A stretch of DNA of 64,000 nucleotides, taken from the NCBI RefSeq assembly GCF_000315625.1, contig NW_005434661.1, positions 696,314-760,313 on the forward strand, written 5' to 3'. The translations under genes were made by a program, and so were the position numbers. Shown in pieces: positions 22,547-33,080 of the stretch (position 1 is the stretch's first letter; each line of letters starts with the position of its first letter). Source of the DNA: Guillardia theta CCMP2712. Lineage: Eukaryota; Cryptophyceae; Pyrenomonadales; Geminigeraceae. The notes beneath the pieces are model-generated. The model ran no database searches and had not been told where the DNA came from. It saw nothing but the letters and a program-made list of their open reading frames with translations.

Positions 22547-25500
22547 TCACCGTATTCGTGCCTCCTCCTCTTCCATCCAGCCTTCCATCACCCTTGCCGC
22601 CTCAACCTGCCCCCTCGTCCTGGCCAGCGCCATCGCATCCATCCCGTACACCTTGCGGTGAGGATCTGCTCCTCCTCGCAGCAGCTTCACCATGCATGCA
22701 GCCTTTCCTTCCTCCGCCGCGTGCATGAGCGCAGTCTTGCCGTCCGCGTTGAGAGCGTTGACCGTGACCCCCATGAGCAACTGCCACGAGAATCAGAGGG
22801 AGGGAGGGGAGGGAGGGAGGGGAGGGAGGGAGGGGAAGGGAGGGGAGGGGAAAGGAGGGGAGGAGGAGGGAGGGAGGGGAGGAGGAGGGAGGAGGAGGAG
22901 GAGGGGAGGGAGGTGGAGGGGGAGGGAGGGAGGGAGGGAGGGTAGGGAGGGGAAGGTAGGGGAAGGGAGGGAGGGAGGGAGGGAGGGAGTGGTTATCAGC
23001 TGAGATGCATGAGGAGGTAGGGATACCAATTTCTCGAGGACAGACAGTCTGCCGTATCTCGCTGCGTACATGAGAGGAGTGTTGAGGAGACGATCTCGCG
23101 CTTCCATCTTCGCTCCTGCGTCTAGGAGGACAAGTGCCTGCACGAGAAGTGACGAGAGGGGGAGCAGGAGGGGAGGAGGTAGAGGGTAGAGGAGGAGGAA
23201 GACGAGGAGGTAGAGGGTAGAGGAGGAGGAAGACGAGGAGGTAGAGGGTAGAGGAGGAGGAAGACGAGGAGGTAGAGGGTAGAGGAGGAGGAAGACGAGG
23301 AGGTGGAGAAGGAAAGAAGAAACAGTGGGAAGGGGAGGAATGAAGGCATGATATAGTGAAGCATGATGATTCTTGGGAGGAAGACGGACAAGAAGGAAGG
23401 ACGGGACAGGCGGAAGTAGAGAGGAAGAGGGAGGGGGAGCAACGGAGGTATGTACAGCTTCCGAGCTTCCATTTTTGATGGCCCAATGCAGTGGCGTAGC
23501 CTGCTTGCCGTTAACGTCCTTGCCCCTCATCGTCTCTTGCCCTGTCCTCCTCGTCCTCTCCCCTTTCATTGCCACGACACTCGCACTGTCTTCGCTCTTC
23601 CCCTCTCACTCCCACCCACCTTCCTCGGCCCTCTTCCTGCCTTTGTTCCTTCCTCTCTCTTATCCTCTCCCTCCCTCTCCCCTCGCCTCTCCCTCCCTTC
23701 TCCTCTCCTCTCCCTCCCTCTCTCCTCTCCTCTCCCTCTCCTCTCCTCCCTTCTCCTCTCCTCTCTGCTTTCTCTTGCTCAACAACCTGCGACAGCTTCT
23801 CCATCTGGTTCGGATCGGCACAGAGTTTCAACAGCTCTTGGATCGCACTGACTTGGTTCCTCGTAGCTGCGCAATGCAGCGGCGTGTAGCCGTCACTGCG
23901 GGAGGGCGAGGGCGATAGGTGAGAAGAAACAGAGGGAGGAGGAGGAGGAGGAGGAGGAGGAGGAGGAGGAGGAGACAGTCAGTTGATGGACGCAGGGATA
24001 TCACCTCCTACCTTGAACGAGCCTTTGGGTCCGCACTCATGGAGATGAGTGTAGAGATTGTGTGCGTGTTTCCCTGCCCTGCCCGTCACTCACCTGCATC
24101 TCCTGATCGCTGCCTCCTCCCTCCTCACCACACCTCCTCCCCTTCCACTCCCCCACTCTCCTCTCCTCTTCCACTTCACCCTCCCTCCTATCTCTCCCTT
24201 GCTCCCTCAGTCCTCCGCCTTTGTCCTCTGCTCCTTCTTTGCCTCCTCTTCTATCTCTTCTCCTCCTCACCATTGCCTGCCTCATACCGATCGACCTCGC
24301 TACTTCTCCAACTATCGCTATTCTTCTCTAACCCCCTTCCCTGTTCCCGTCGTCCCACCTCAGTCGCCGCGAAGTGCAGGGCAGTCGCCCCTGAGCTCGT
24401 CGGCGCATCTACTGGGATCTTGACTCTGTTGACTGATGTCCAGTGAGATGGTGGAGGAAGAGGTGAAGCAGAAAGGAGAAGCAGAAGGCAGGAGAAGCAG
24501 AAGACAGGAGAAGAGGGGAGGAGGAGGAGGAGGAGGAGGAGGAGGAGGAGGAGGAGGAGGAGGAGGAGGAGGAGTTTGGCAGCAAAGTGAAGGTCGTTGA
24601 AGACATAGTCAGTACATCCAGTCTTGTTGGGCCCTGCCGATCCCCCAGAGACCTGGAGCACTGAAATGATGTTAGGGAAAGGGTAGAGAAGGACCAGGAG
24701 TAGGAGCGGTGGAGGACGAAGAGGAGGAGGAGTAGGAGCGGAGAAGGAGATAGAGAAGTAGGAGGAGGGGGAGGGGGAGAAGAAAGAAGAGCAGAGGAGG
24801 AGAAAGAGGAGGAACAGCGGGTGGAGGAAAAGGAGGAGATAGAGAAGGAGGTAGAGAAGGAGGAGGAGGAGGAGGAGAGGTTACCCTCGTTGATATCCTT
24901 CTGCCCACTGATCTGCAGGCTTGCATTCTTCATCGCGCTCATGAACTCTGACCTCTCGATCTGCCAGCCTCTCACTCACCCCCCCCTTCCCCTCACCTCA
25001 CAGCCGACCCCTCACCGTGCCGCTCTCGTCCTCATCCATCTCCTTGGTCATCTTGTCGATCTCGCTGGTGGGGACGGGTCAGGAGGCGTCAAGGAGCAGG
25101 AGATGAAGTCGCGGCGTCGTGGTGTGCAGCATCAAAGCAGGGAGCTGCTACTTCCGAGGATGAGCGGGGATCGACGTCATACCTGGTGGAGAAACCAGCC
25201 TTAGTCAGTCCGTCATGAAGCTCCTCCTGCCCGCATGGACGACGTCAGGGGCAGCAGAACTGATATAACCGACGAAACAACGACGAGTCAGTCGTCTGAA
25301 TCCTCACCCTTGAAATGATCCCGTCCCCCGACGTGTCGATTGCATTGAACAAGGACTCTGCCTCTATCCTCCACAGCTCGTTCTTCCACTTCCTGCAACG
25401 CTGGCTCACAACCCCTGAAGCATCCTCCTCCTCCTCCTCCTCCTCCTCCTCCTCCTCCTCCTCCTCCTCCTCCTCACGTCTTCCGAAACTCCACTCTGCC

Positions 25501-26351
25501 GACATGCCCGAACCAGACGCGCGAGATGCTGACGGCAGACTCTGTGGATATTCGAGAAGTGAAGGCCATCTTTGACTTCTTGTACGCCTCAAACCCGCTG
25601 TCGGTGAAGCATTTCATTGCCTCCTGAACGACTGGCGTCAGGTGAACAACGTCCTCATGCAGGAAACCAAGCGCGATGGAGGCACTGCCAGTGGGTGGAC
25701 AGAGGAGTTGAGAGGAGGGGAAGGAGCAGGAGGGTGAACCGAGAAGATAAGGGGAGGGGAATAAAGGGGAGCACAGCAGATGAGATCAGATCAGATCAGG
25801 AGAAAGGACTGGAAACTTACGTCGAAGAAGACTCGACCTTGGTAGAACTTCTTGGCGTCGATCGCCTTCACAGACTTTGCAAACAGTGCATCACCCTTGC
25901 TCTTGAGGACAAACTGCTTCTCTGCCCTGTAGACGATTCTCCTGGCACTATCTATCTCTCCTCTCACCTCCCTCCTCATGCGCATTAGCCGAAGCTCATC
26001 CTTCTTTTCCTCCGTGAATGTCACAGCATACCTCTCCGCGTCTGTCTCTGCCGCGATCTCATGCTGCTCTAGCCTCTTGAGAGTCTCTTTCTCCTCGTCG
26101 TCGAACGCCTTCCCCATCCCGTCCGTCTCGAGGCTCGTCATCGCCTGCTTGAACAGTTCTCTCTGCTGCTGGAATGCGTCGTCAGGAGGGACATCCTCTG
26201 CGAGCAAGAGCTGGATGACTCTGACAGCGTCGGCGATCTGATCTCTCAGCTGCCTCACCACAGTGATCCTCTGGTTCTCCTCTCTCTCCTTCCTCCTCCT
26301 CTCCTTCTCCTTCTCCTTGGCTGCCCGGCTCTTGCCAAATATGCTCAGCAT
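22547..26351 (-). CDS. Ankyrin-repeat and EF-hand protein (ANKEF1-like architecture)
   Basis: The first exon (26351 downward) starts MLSIFGKSRAAKEKEKERRR, a basic helix followed by a long helical region. After an intron, ASIALGFLHEDVVHLTPVVQ leads through VEFRKT|KWKNELWRIEAES into two EF-hands: loop DTSGDGIISREEL (about 25310-25330 and 25220) and loop DEDESGTIERSEF (about 25015 and 24955). Ankyrin units follow: APTSSGATALHFAATE, DGYTPLHCAATRNQ, KQATPLHWAIKNGSSEA, LLNTPLMYAARYGRLSVLE and NADGKTALMHAAEEGKA. The stop is at 22547. EF-hands bind Ca2+ and ankyrin units bind partner proteins. Known ANKEF1 proteins combine the same two modules, but orthology is not shown. Introns are packed with simple repeats, and several longer open frames here merely read through those repeats. 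Confidence 0.7.
22797..22992. repeat. GGGA-rich polypurine tract in intron
   Basis: About 200 bases of almost pure purine (GGGAGGGAGGGGA-type units) on the plus strand. On the coding minus strand it reads as a long pyrimidine tract within an intron of the ankyrin/EF-hand gene. Confidence 0.85.
23173..23310. repeat. 31-bp tandem repeat, about 4.5 copies
   Basis: The unit begins GAGGAGGTAGAGGGTAGAGG, with copies starting 31 bases apart (23173, 23204 and so on). It is intronic in the ankyrin/EF-hand gene. 31 is not a multiple of 3, consistent with non-coding DNA. Confidence 0.8.
23936..23972. repeat. (GGA)n microsatellite in intron
   Basis: About twelve GGA units on the plus strand within an intron of the ankyrin/EF-hand gene. 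Confidence 0.8.
24514..24573. repeat. (GGA)n microsatellite in intron
   Basis: About twenty GGA units. The tract separates the exon ending in DLHFAAK from the ankyrin exon APTSSGATALHF. Confidence 0.8.
25422..25474. repeat. (CTC)n microsatellite in intron
   Basis: About seventeen CTC units on the plus strand. The tract starts just inside the donor site of the intron that separates VEFRKT from the first EF-hand exon. Confidence 0.8.
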
Positions 26352-26543
26352 GCCCCGACAACTGACATTGCGTGAAGAAGGGGTAGGGGTGATAACGACC
26401 CTGTGGTGGTATACGCCAAATCACTTTCAAAGGGGTCCAATCGATAGGAAATGTCGTTAGGATTCAATGGGTACAACTACATATTATGGTAATGATAGGG
26501 GTGGGGGTACAAAAAGATGGGGTGGGGTGGACTTTTACTGCTT

Positions 26544-28746
26544 TCAGACATACTCTCCCCGACTGGCCCCAACATCCTCGAAATCGTCAGAGTCCTCCGA
26601 ACCCTCTCGTGCCTTGATCTTAGAGCTACCTGCTCGACAAGATGCGTGAGAGGAGGAGGAGGAGGAGGAGGAGGAAGTCGAGGGAGAGGGGGAAGACGAG
26701 GGAGAGGAGGAGCGGGGAAGACGAGGGAGAGGAGGAGCAGAGAGGAGGAGGAGAGGAGGAGGAGGAGGACGAAAGAGAGGAGGAGGAGGAGGAGGAGGAG
26801 GAGGAGGACGACGACGATGAAAGAGAGGAGAAGGAGGAGCAGGAGGAGGAGCAGGAAAGAGAGGAGCAGGAGCAGGAGCAGGAGGGTGATAAGGGAAAGG
26901 GACGAGCACAGGACCGAACAGGAAAGGAAGAGATGGACAGAAAAAGAACAAGGAGGGGAGAAGAAGAAGAGGATGAAAAGAGAACTGGAGTGCAGGCGGA
27001 ATGTGAAAAGGAGAGCTCCAAGACATGGGAGAATATAGGAAGGTTGCTGGTGAAGAACAAAACGGAGAACCATGATCGCAACGGAGCACGAGAAGGAGAG
27101 GACAAGAAAGAGGCAAGGGAACATGGAGGAGCGGAGCTGGCGTGATGGCTGACCAGCATGCTGACGTACAATCTCTTCTGAGTCTGCCACGTCATCCTGT
27201 AGAACATCGTTGTCGTCAGCACCCCAGGCCGGAGCAGGTACCGACGGACTGCGAACCTCCTTACGATCTTTCTTCGACGCCTCCCCCGATGAATCCCAGG
27301 GCATGCTGATCCCCAGGAAATCTTTTCACCTCCAGTCAAGAGCAGGAATGAGGGAGGGAGGGAGGGAGGAGACTTGCCTGAACTGATCCGAGGGAATCGC
27401 AGGTTGTCGGTTACCACCTGCCAGGGTGCCATCCAGTTGAACTTGAACCCTGGCGACGAAGGCTCGCTGGAAGCTCGATTCGACTTCACTGCACGCGAGT
27501 CACGAAAGCATGCCGTGAACGCATCAAGGCCAACCGTCTTCCCACTCGTCCTGCGCCTTGGACGCCACAGGGAAGGTGGGAGGACTCTTGCTCCTCGCTT
27601 CAAACTTTGGGCTCGAAACCTCGTCGAACATGTGGAACTCGTGACTTAGGATGTCCCCGAGCTCGCCGTCCCTGTGCAAGAAGTGGGGGGGAGGGGGGGG
27701 ATCATCAACGTCCTCATCGCCTCTGCCGCCGCTTCGCTACCTGCAAGGCCTCATCTCCTCCGGGTGAAACGTCGACTCCAAGATGCAGTCCGAGACCAGG
27801 AGCGCAAGGGCGACCTTTGGCAGCCTCCCGCAGCCGAGATTCAGCGCTGTCTTGAGGCTGTCTGGATGCCTTAGGATGGAAGCTGCGAAGACCTTGCAGA
27901 GGTTCGCAGCGCTCATCTTGTTCTCTACCTTGTGCTTCACCACCTCCCGCAGGAAGCGCAGTACGGTGCGGAGGATCTCGATCCTCGTCTCGGAGAGTGA
28001 GCAGATCAGCCTCCGGAAGGTTGACAGCATCTGCGTGATGCTCGCGGAGTTGGAGATGGCCTCGATCAGGTCGTCGAAGATCTTGGGGGTGATGAGGGGA
28101 GGCTCCAGGTCAATCAGAGTTCGCTTCATCGCCCCTGCTACCGTATGCACGTCCTCATTGTCCAGCTCCACGCGATTCTTGGAGGAGGAGATCTCCTTCT
28201 GCATCTTTTCCACGAGCACTTGGATCTTTGCTACGGACCCTGGGACAAACATTTTCACAGGAAAATTGAAGGGCAGCGAAGCCCCTTACCGCTGATTCTG
28301 AATATTCCCTCTGTTTCTATCCTCTTCTTGTCCTTGACGATCCATCCAGTGCACTTGTGGATAATCCTGTTCCATGGCACAATGATGTCAGCCGAAAATC
28401 CGATCACAACCCCTCGATTTGCTCCAAGTTTGCACATGAAACCAAAAGGCTAGTCAACAAAAGTATCCTCGTGAGACTTTTCGTCCTGCATCTTCTTGTC
28501 CTCTTTTGCTACCACGTTCGCACGATCCTCCCCTTGCGAGCAGCATGCTGCATATCTGATCCTACAAAGCTTCTATTCTGCTACAAACCCCATCTAAGCT
28601 TGACAAGGCTTCGACATCTATCTTGATACTTCATGCAACCGATCACAGCTGTCATCAACTGAGATTGTCTTCGACTTCCTAGAGCTCCTGCTGTTTCCCG
28701 TTGTCCTCCTCCTCCTCCTCCTCCTTGACTTACTGCAAGACATGCT
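26544..28746 (-). CDS. RhoGAP-domain protein
   Basis: RhoGAP domains speed GTP hydrolysis by Rho-family GTPases and so switch off actin and trafficking signals. On the minus strand the domain reads VPWNRIIHKCTGWIVKDKK, then TEGIFRISG (about 28290-28320) carrying the Arg finger, then an intron and MKMFVPGSVAKIQVLVEKMQ. After this come TVAGAMKRTLIDLEPPLIT, TVLRFLREVVKHKVENKM and SAANLCKVFAASIL, the conserved helices. Later exons read DGELGDILSHEFHMFDEV, a segment with FNWMAPWQVVTDNLRF, PAWGADDNDVLQDDVADSEE, and the tail EDSDDFEDVGASRGEYV with stop at 26544. The N-terminal part is short. ATG 28746 (MSCSKSRRRRRR) is the likeliest start but its exon joins are uncertain. The large intron at about 26640-27120 is polypurine on the plus strand. 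Confidence 0.78.
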
Positions 28747-29595
28747 CGTCGCTTCTCCCAGCAGCCATAGCAGTGTAGCACCCGTTGAACCACCCCCTAC
28801 CCATTAAATCAGACTAACAAAAATGTCACTTCACACCCCCCATTTTCTCATCAGAAGTACCCGTGTGACACCCACCCACCCACGCGAATTGTCGATTTTG
28901 TACTGTTGACCCACCCCACCCCTGGTGTGGTTTGTGCTTAGGCTAAGGGGTAGGGTACCCAATTCGAAGTAAAACGGGCCAAGGGGGTAGGTCCCTCCCA
29001 TGCTGTAGTGGAGGGGTGGTGGATGGAGGAGTTGGTCAAGTAGTCTGGCAAGAATTTTGAAAACCAAAAAAATGAAAGCAGCGGTGGATTGGAGAGATAG
29101 AGGGGAGAGGAAGGGGCCCGGAGGACAGGAGGACAAGAGGGACAGGAGGACAAGAGGGACAGGAGGACAGGAGGGACAGGAGGACAAGAGGACAAGAGGA
29201 CAAGAGGACAGGAGGACAAGAGGACAGGAGGACAAGAGGACAGGAGGACAGGAGGACAGGAGGACAGGAGGACAGGAGGACAGGACAGAGGACAGGACAA
29301 GAGGACAGGAGGAGATGAGGACAGGAGGACAGGTGGACAGGTGGACAAGAGGACAGGAGGAGCGGAGGACAGGAGGAGCGGAGGACAGGACAGGACAAGA
29401 GGACAGGAGGACAGGAGGAGGTGTTTCGAGTCTAGGAAAGAGGGCCAGGAGAGGAAGATGATCTGATAATCGGTGAGCAGGGTGCTTCGATGAAACGCAG
29501 CCCAATCAACCATGATGCCGCAGGGGTAAGGTTTCCACATGCTCCTGCCTGACTGATCGGTTCATGGCCAGGGATCAGAGGAATCTTGGATCAAG
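28747..29595. other. Intergenic: C-rich degenerate patch and GGACA minisatellite
   Basis: The stretch 28785-28990 is rich in CCACCC/CCCCTACCC-like words on one strand and GGGGTAGGG on the other. The stretch 29105-29420 is a minisatellite. No gene is supported. Confidence 0.5.
29105..29420. repeat. AGGACA-type minisatellite, about 315 bp
   Basis: Irregular array of AGGACAGG and AGGACAAG units, roughly eight to ten bases each. It lies 175 bases upstream of the start of the acidic TPR-like gene. Long open frames on both strands here are products of the repeat, not genes. Confidence 0.85.
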
Positions 29596-32500
29596 ATGGC
29601 GCAAAGCTTCGCCTCTGTCGGAGGCTCCACCGTGCAAACGGCTCCGGCTCCCCAACATCAACAAGCCCCCCCTGCCAAGTCAGCTGATGCTCTCAAATTT
29701 GCACTTCCTATACCTCCTCCTCTGAGTCAGGCGGATGATGCAGCTGCTGAGGATGCCCTCCATGGCTCTAACTCACCAGCAGCCCAAGAGTCTCCAGGCC
29801 AGCTGTCCGTTCCTGCAAATTCATCAGGGCCACCTGCCCCATCTACACCCCCGACGGCTGAGAATCGAGTTCAGCGGTCAATGAATTCCAAAGAGGACGA
29901 AGCTATGGAGGAGGCGAGCTCTTCTCCTCCTCCTCCTCCTCCTCCTGCTCCTGTGCCAGGGCCAGAAGATGCAGGAGGTCCTCCAACCGGTGAAAAGACG
30001 TCAGAAGAAGTGTGGAGCAGTCTTGTGAACTTTGCCAGTGGCCTCTGGCAAGATCTGAAAATGCCTTCGCAAGGAATAGAAGGAGGCGATGAGTTAGTCG
30101 CTGATTCCAAATCGAGCGGGCAGGTGCAGGCTACTTACACAAAGGATGTGGAGAGCTATGTAGAGGAACATGTGGTGTGGACAGAAATAAACGATAAGGA
30201 CCCGGGAGAATCTGCACTGGTTGCCGGGGTCTCAAAAGGACTGGGAGGTGGTCAAATTCGCCCCATGGAGATCGTGGAGCAGTCGGCGGTGATGGCGAAG
30301 CCGGAACAAGAGCCAGAGCAACTTGTTGGGGTGCGCAGCAAGCTAGGAGCCTCCGCTCCTGCCGAGCAGAAGCTCGAGAGCAGAGAAGACAAGAATCAAA
30401 CTCTACCAGAGGGAAAAGACGCGAAGAAACAGCAAGAGAGCCAGGCCAAAGGGAAGAAAGCAGATACCGACAAGGTGGAAGACTCCAGTGACAAGAACGA
30501 AGGGGTTCCGTTGGCATTAGAACACGTCGGAGAGCAAGCCAGCGAACACGATGTGAAGCACAACGGTGGCGATGATCTCAAGTCAAAGAAAGATTCATCG
30601 CAGAAGACGACAAAGAAGAAGACTGGATGTTTCCCCTCCTTCTCCTTGTTCCGCAAGAAGGCCAAGGAGGCGGTGCGGGAGATCGAGGTCGTGGAAGAGG
30701 AGCCGGTCAGGGGTTTCCCTTACATTAGAATACTCATGGAGTTCGGATCGCAAGTGCCCAGGAATTCCTTGACAGCGGACGAGACGTCCGAGCGAGTCGC
30801 GCAAGTCATCGGGGCGGGCGCGGGCAACGTGATGGCATGTCGGCACCTCAAGTCCGGCGTCGTTGCTGAGATCCTGGTGAAGAAGGGAGTTTGTGGGGGT
30901 ATGACATCCCTGGAAGCTTTGCAGTTGCTGGAGAAGAAGGTCAAGACTGGGGATAAGACGCTGGGGAACGAGGTCTTCGAGGACCTCCTCTACAACGTCG
31001 TCACCTGGCCCGCTATCATCGACGCTTCAGTGAGGGTGCAGGAGATTCAGGTGGAGAACGGGCAGGAGCTGGACACGCAGTACGCGCGAGCAGACTTTTT
31101 CTTCGACATGGATTTCCAGGAAGTCTACGGGGTCGAGCAGGACATTATGGGCGACCTCCATGATACCATCGTGTTAGCACTGTCGGCCGACGCCAACAAG
31201 CTCTGGGTGGCTGGGCTGAGGCCCACCAGCAACTTAGTCGAGATGGTGCTGGAGAGGGGAGAGGCGGGCAAGCTCGCGATGTCAGAGGTGGTGGAAAAGT
31301 TGTCGAGGGTGGTTCCGGATGGGGCGAGGAAGGAGGAGCAGGAGCAGGAGGATCAAACTTTCAAGGAGTGCAAGAGAGTTGTGTGCTGGGAGTCGAACTC
31401 GATGGGGTTCTTCGAGAAGGCGAGAAGGTCGCCAGAGGACTCGGCGAAGGAGCCGGTGGACGTCGGGGGCATGAGCGAGGGCCTGGTGTTGAGCCAGGAC
31501 AAGAATATTCAGATCGATGAGTTCGACGAGGAGGCCCAGCTTGATGAGGAGGAGAGTCCTCGTCCTCCTGAAAAGAAATCAGCGACGGACGTCTGGGACG
31601 GGAGGCGATGGCTGAAGATGAGAGATTCTTTCATCCTCAATGGCAGGTTGGTCCCATTCTCTCCTCCCCCTCCTCTCGTCCTCATGGTTTTGTCCTCTGC
31701 TTTCTCCCTCAGACGCTTGTTCTCCTCATCCTGTTCTGTGCAGGTGGGAGCGAAGACTGGCAGAGGACAGCAAAGAGTAAGCTCCCTCTACCTCCTGCCC
31801 CTCGCTCCCCCTCCTCCCCCTTGCCCTTCCCCCTTCCTCCCCTCCCTCTTCCTCCCCCTCCCTCCTCCTCTCCCTCTCACGCCTCGCAGATTCTTCTACA
31901 ACGACGAGCTCGGGCTGCTCACCACGAGTCTCCCGAAGAGCAGGGCGATCTACTTCTACGAAAAGGGCAAGGCGTTCTATGCTCGCAAGGAGTTTCACTA
32001 CGCCCTCGCCAACTTCCGGCTCTCGAGGAAGGAGCAGGACCAGCTCGTCGCTGCCGCCAAGGAGGAGCCCATGTGCTTCGCCCAGGCGGTGCAGGCGCGA
32101 GCGAAATGCCGATGGCTAGACCGCTACATGCAGAACTGCTTGAGGTATCTCTTCTCCTCACCTCTCCTCACCTCTCCTCTCCTCTCCTCACCTCTCCTCT
32201 CCTCTCCTCTCCTCTCCTCACCTCTCTTCCTCTCCTCTCTTCCTCTCCTCTCTTCCTCTTGCATCTCCCTCAACCCTCCCTCATCCCCTCCCCTCCTGCC
32301 AAAGTTTGTCCACCTGACTCCCTCCAGTCTCACCACAGAGGCCGAACAGGAGAGACAGCACGCCATCCTCTACAACAAGGGCGTCACCTTCCTCTGCGCC
32401 AACAACCCTCTCCGTGCTCGGGTCCGCGACCCGACCTCAGCTCATCCCCAGCTGACAGTGAGATGGAGCAGGAAATCTTCAAGGAGCTCGAGGCCTCTGC

Positions 32501-32795
32501 TGGACTCGACTATCGGGAGCTGCGGCAGCTGCTCAAGGAGTTGGGTAAGGCTGACCTGCTCCTCCTGCTCCTCCTCCTGCGCCGCCCTCCTCTTCCTCTG
32601 CCTCTCTCCTGTTCCTCCTCATCCTCCGTCCTCCTTCCCCTCTGCGTCCTACTCGACCCTTCTCTGCCTCCTCCCTACCGCCTCTACATCGCTCTGTCGC
32701 TCTACCCAACAATTCTTCGTGTCCTCTCTCCTTTCTAAACTTTGGCAACTAACAGACTCCGACAAATTCAACAGAGCTCAGAAGAAACCGGTTTG
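29596..32795 (+). CDS. Large acidic protein with C-terminal TPR-like helices
   Basis: Starts at ATG 29596 (MAQSFASVGGSTVQTAP). Residues 1-330 are Pro-, Glu- and Lys-rich and probably disordered, with a seven-Pro run. A basic Cys-containing patch (KKKTGCFPSFSLFRKKAKE) is followed by a folded part (PYIRILMEFGSQVPRNSL; LALSADANKLWVAGLRPTSN). Splicing then joins FILNGR|WERRLAEDSKE|FFYNDELGL (about 31620-31920). TPR-like helices follow: KGKAFYARKEFHYALANFRL and AEQERQHAILYNKGVTFL. Introns at about 31647-31743, 31775-31890 and 32144-32330 are CT-rich; the long uninterrupted frame that ignores them is misleading. No family was recognised. The last exons and the stop are uncertain. Confidence 0.65.
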
Positions 32796-33080
32796 ATCCT
32801 CTCCCTCGTCTCCCCTCCTCCTCTCCCCTCCTCCCATCCCTCCTCTTGTTTTCACCCTTGTTCCAATCTTGTCACTTCCCCGCTCCCTCATCCGCTCCCC
32901 CCTGCCCCAGCCCCCCAACCTCTCCTCCTTTGTGTTCAACTCCCTCTGACATGATAACAGATTACCTCATATGTCTTACAGAACGGAAACTTATAACTCC
33001 CTTCCTCCTCCTCCTTTGACCTTCCCCTCCCTTCACCTCTCCTCCTACTGTACATATAAACAACAGCGAGAGCGTCTACT

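Noticed and set aside
22602-23575. Minus-strand ORFs of 260-294 residues rich in Pro, Ser and Leu
   Set aside because: Only short stretches are ankyrin exons. The rest reads through intronic GGA/GGGA repeats.
26477-27603. Several overlapping minus-strand ORFs of up to 325 residues
   Set aside because: They join real RhoGAP-gene exons to an intron made of polypurine repeats; they are not separate genes.
29036-29540. Long minus- and plus-strand ORFs of Cys/Pro/Ser or Gly/Gln/Asp repeats
   Set aside because: They are translations of the AGGACA minisatellite, open in several frames at once.
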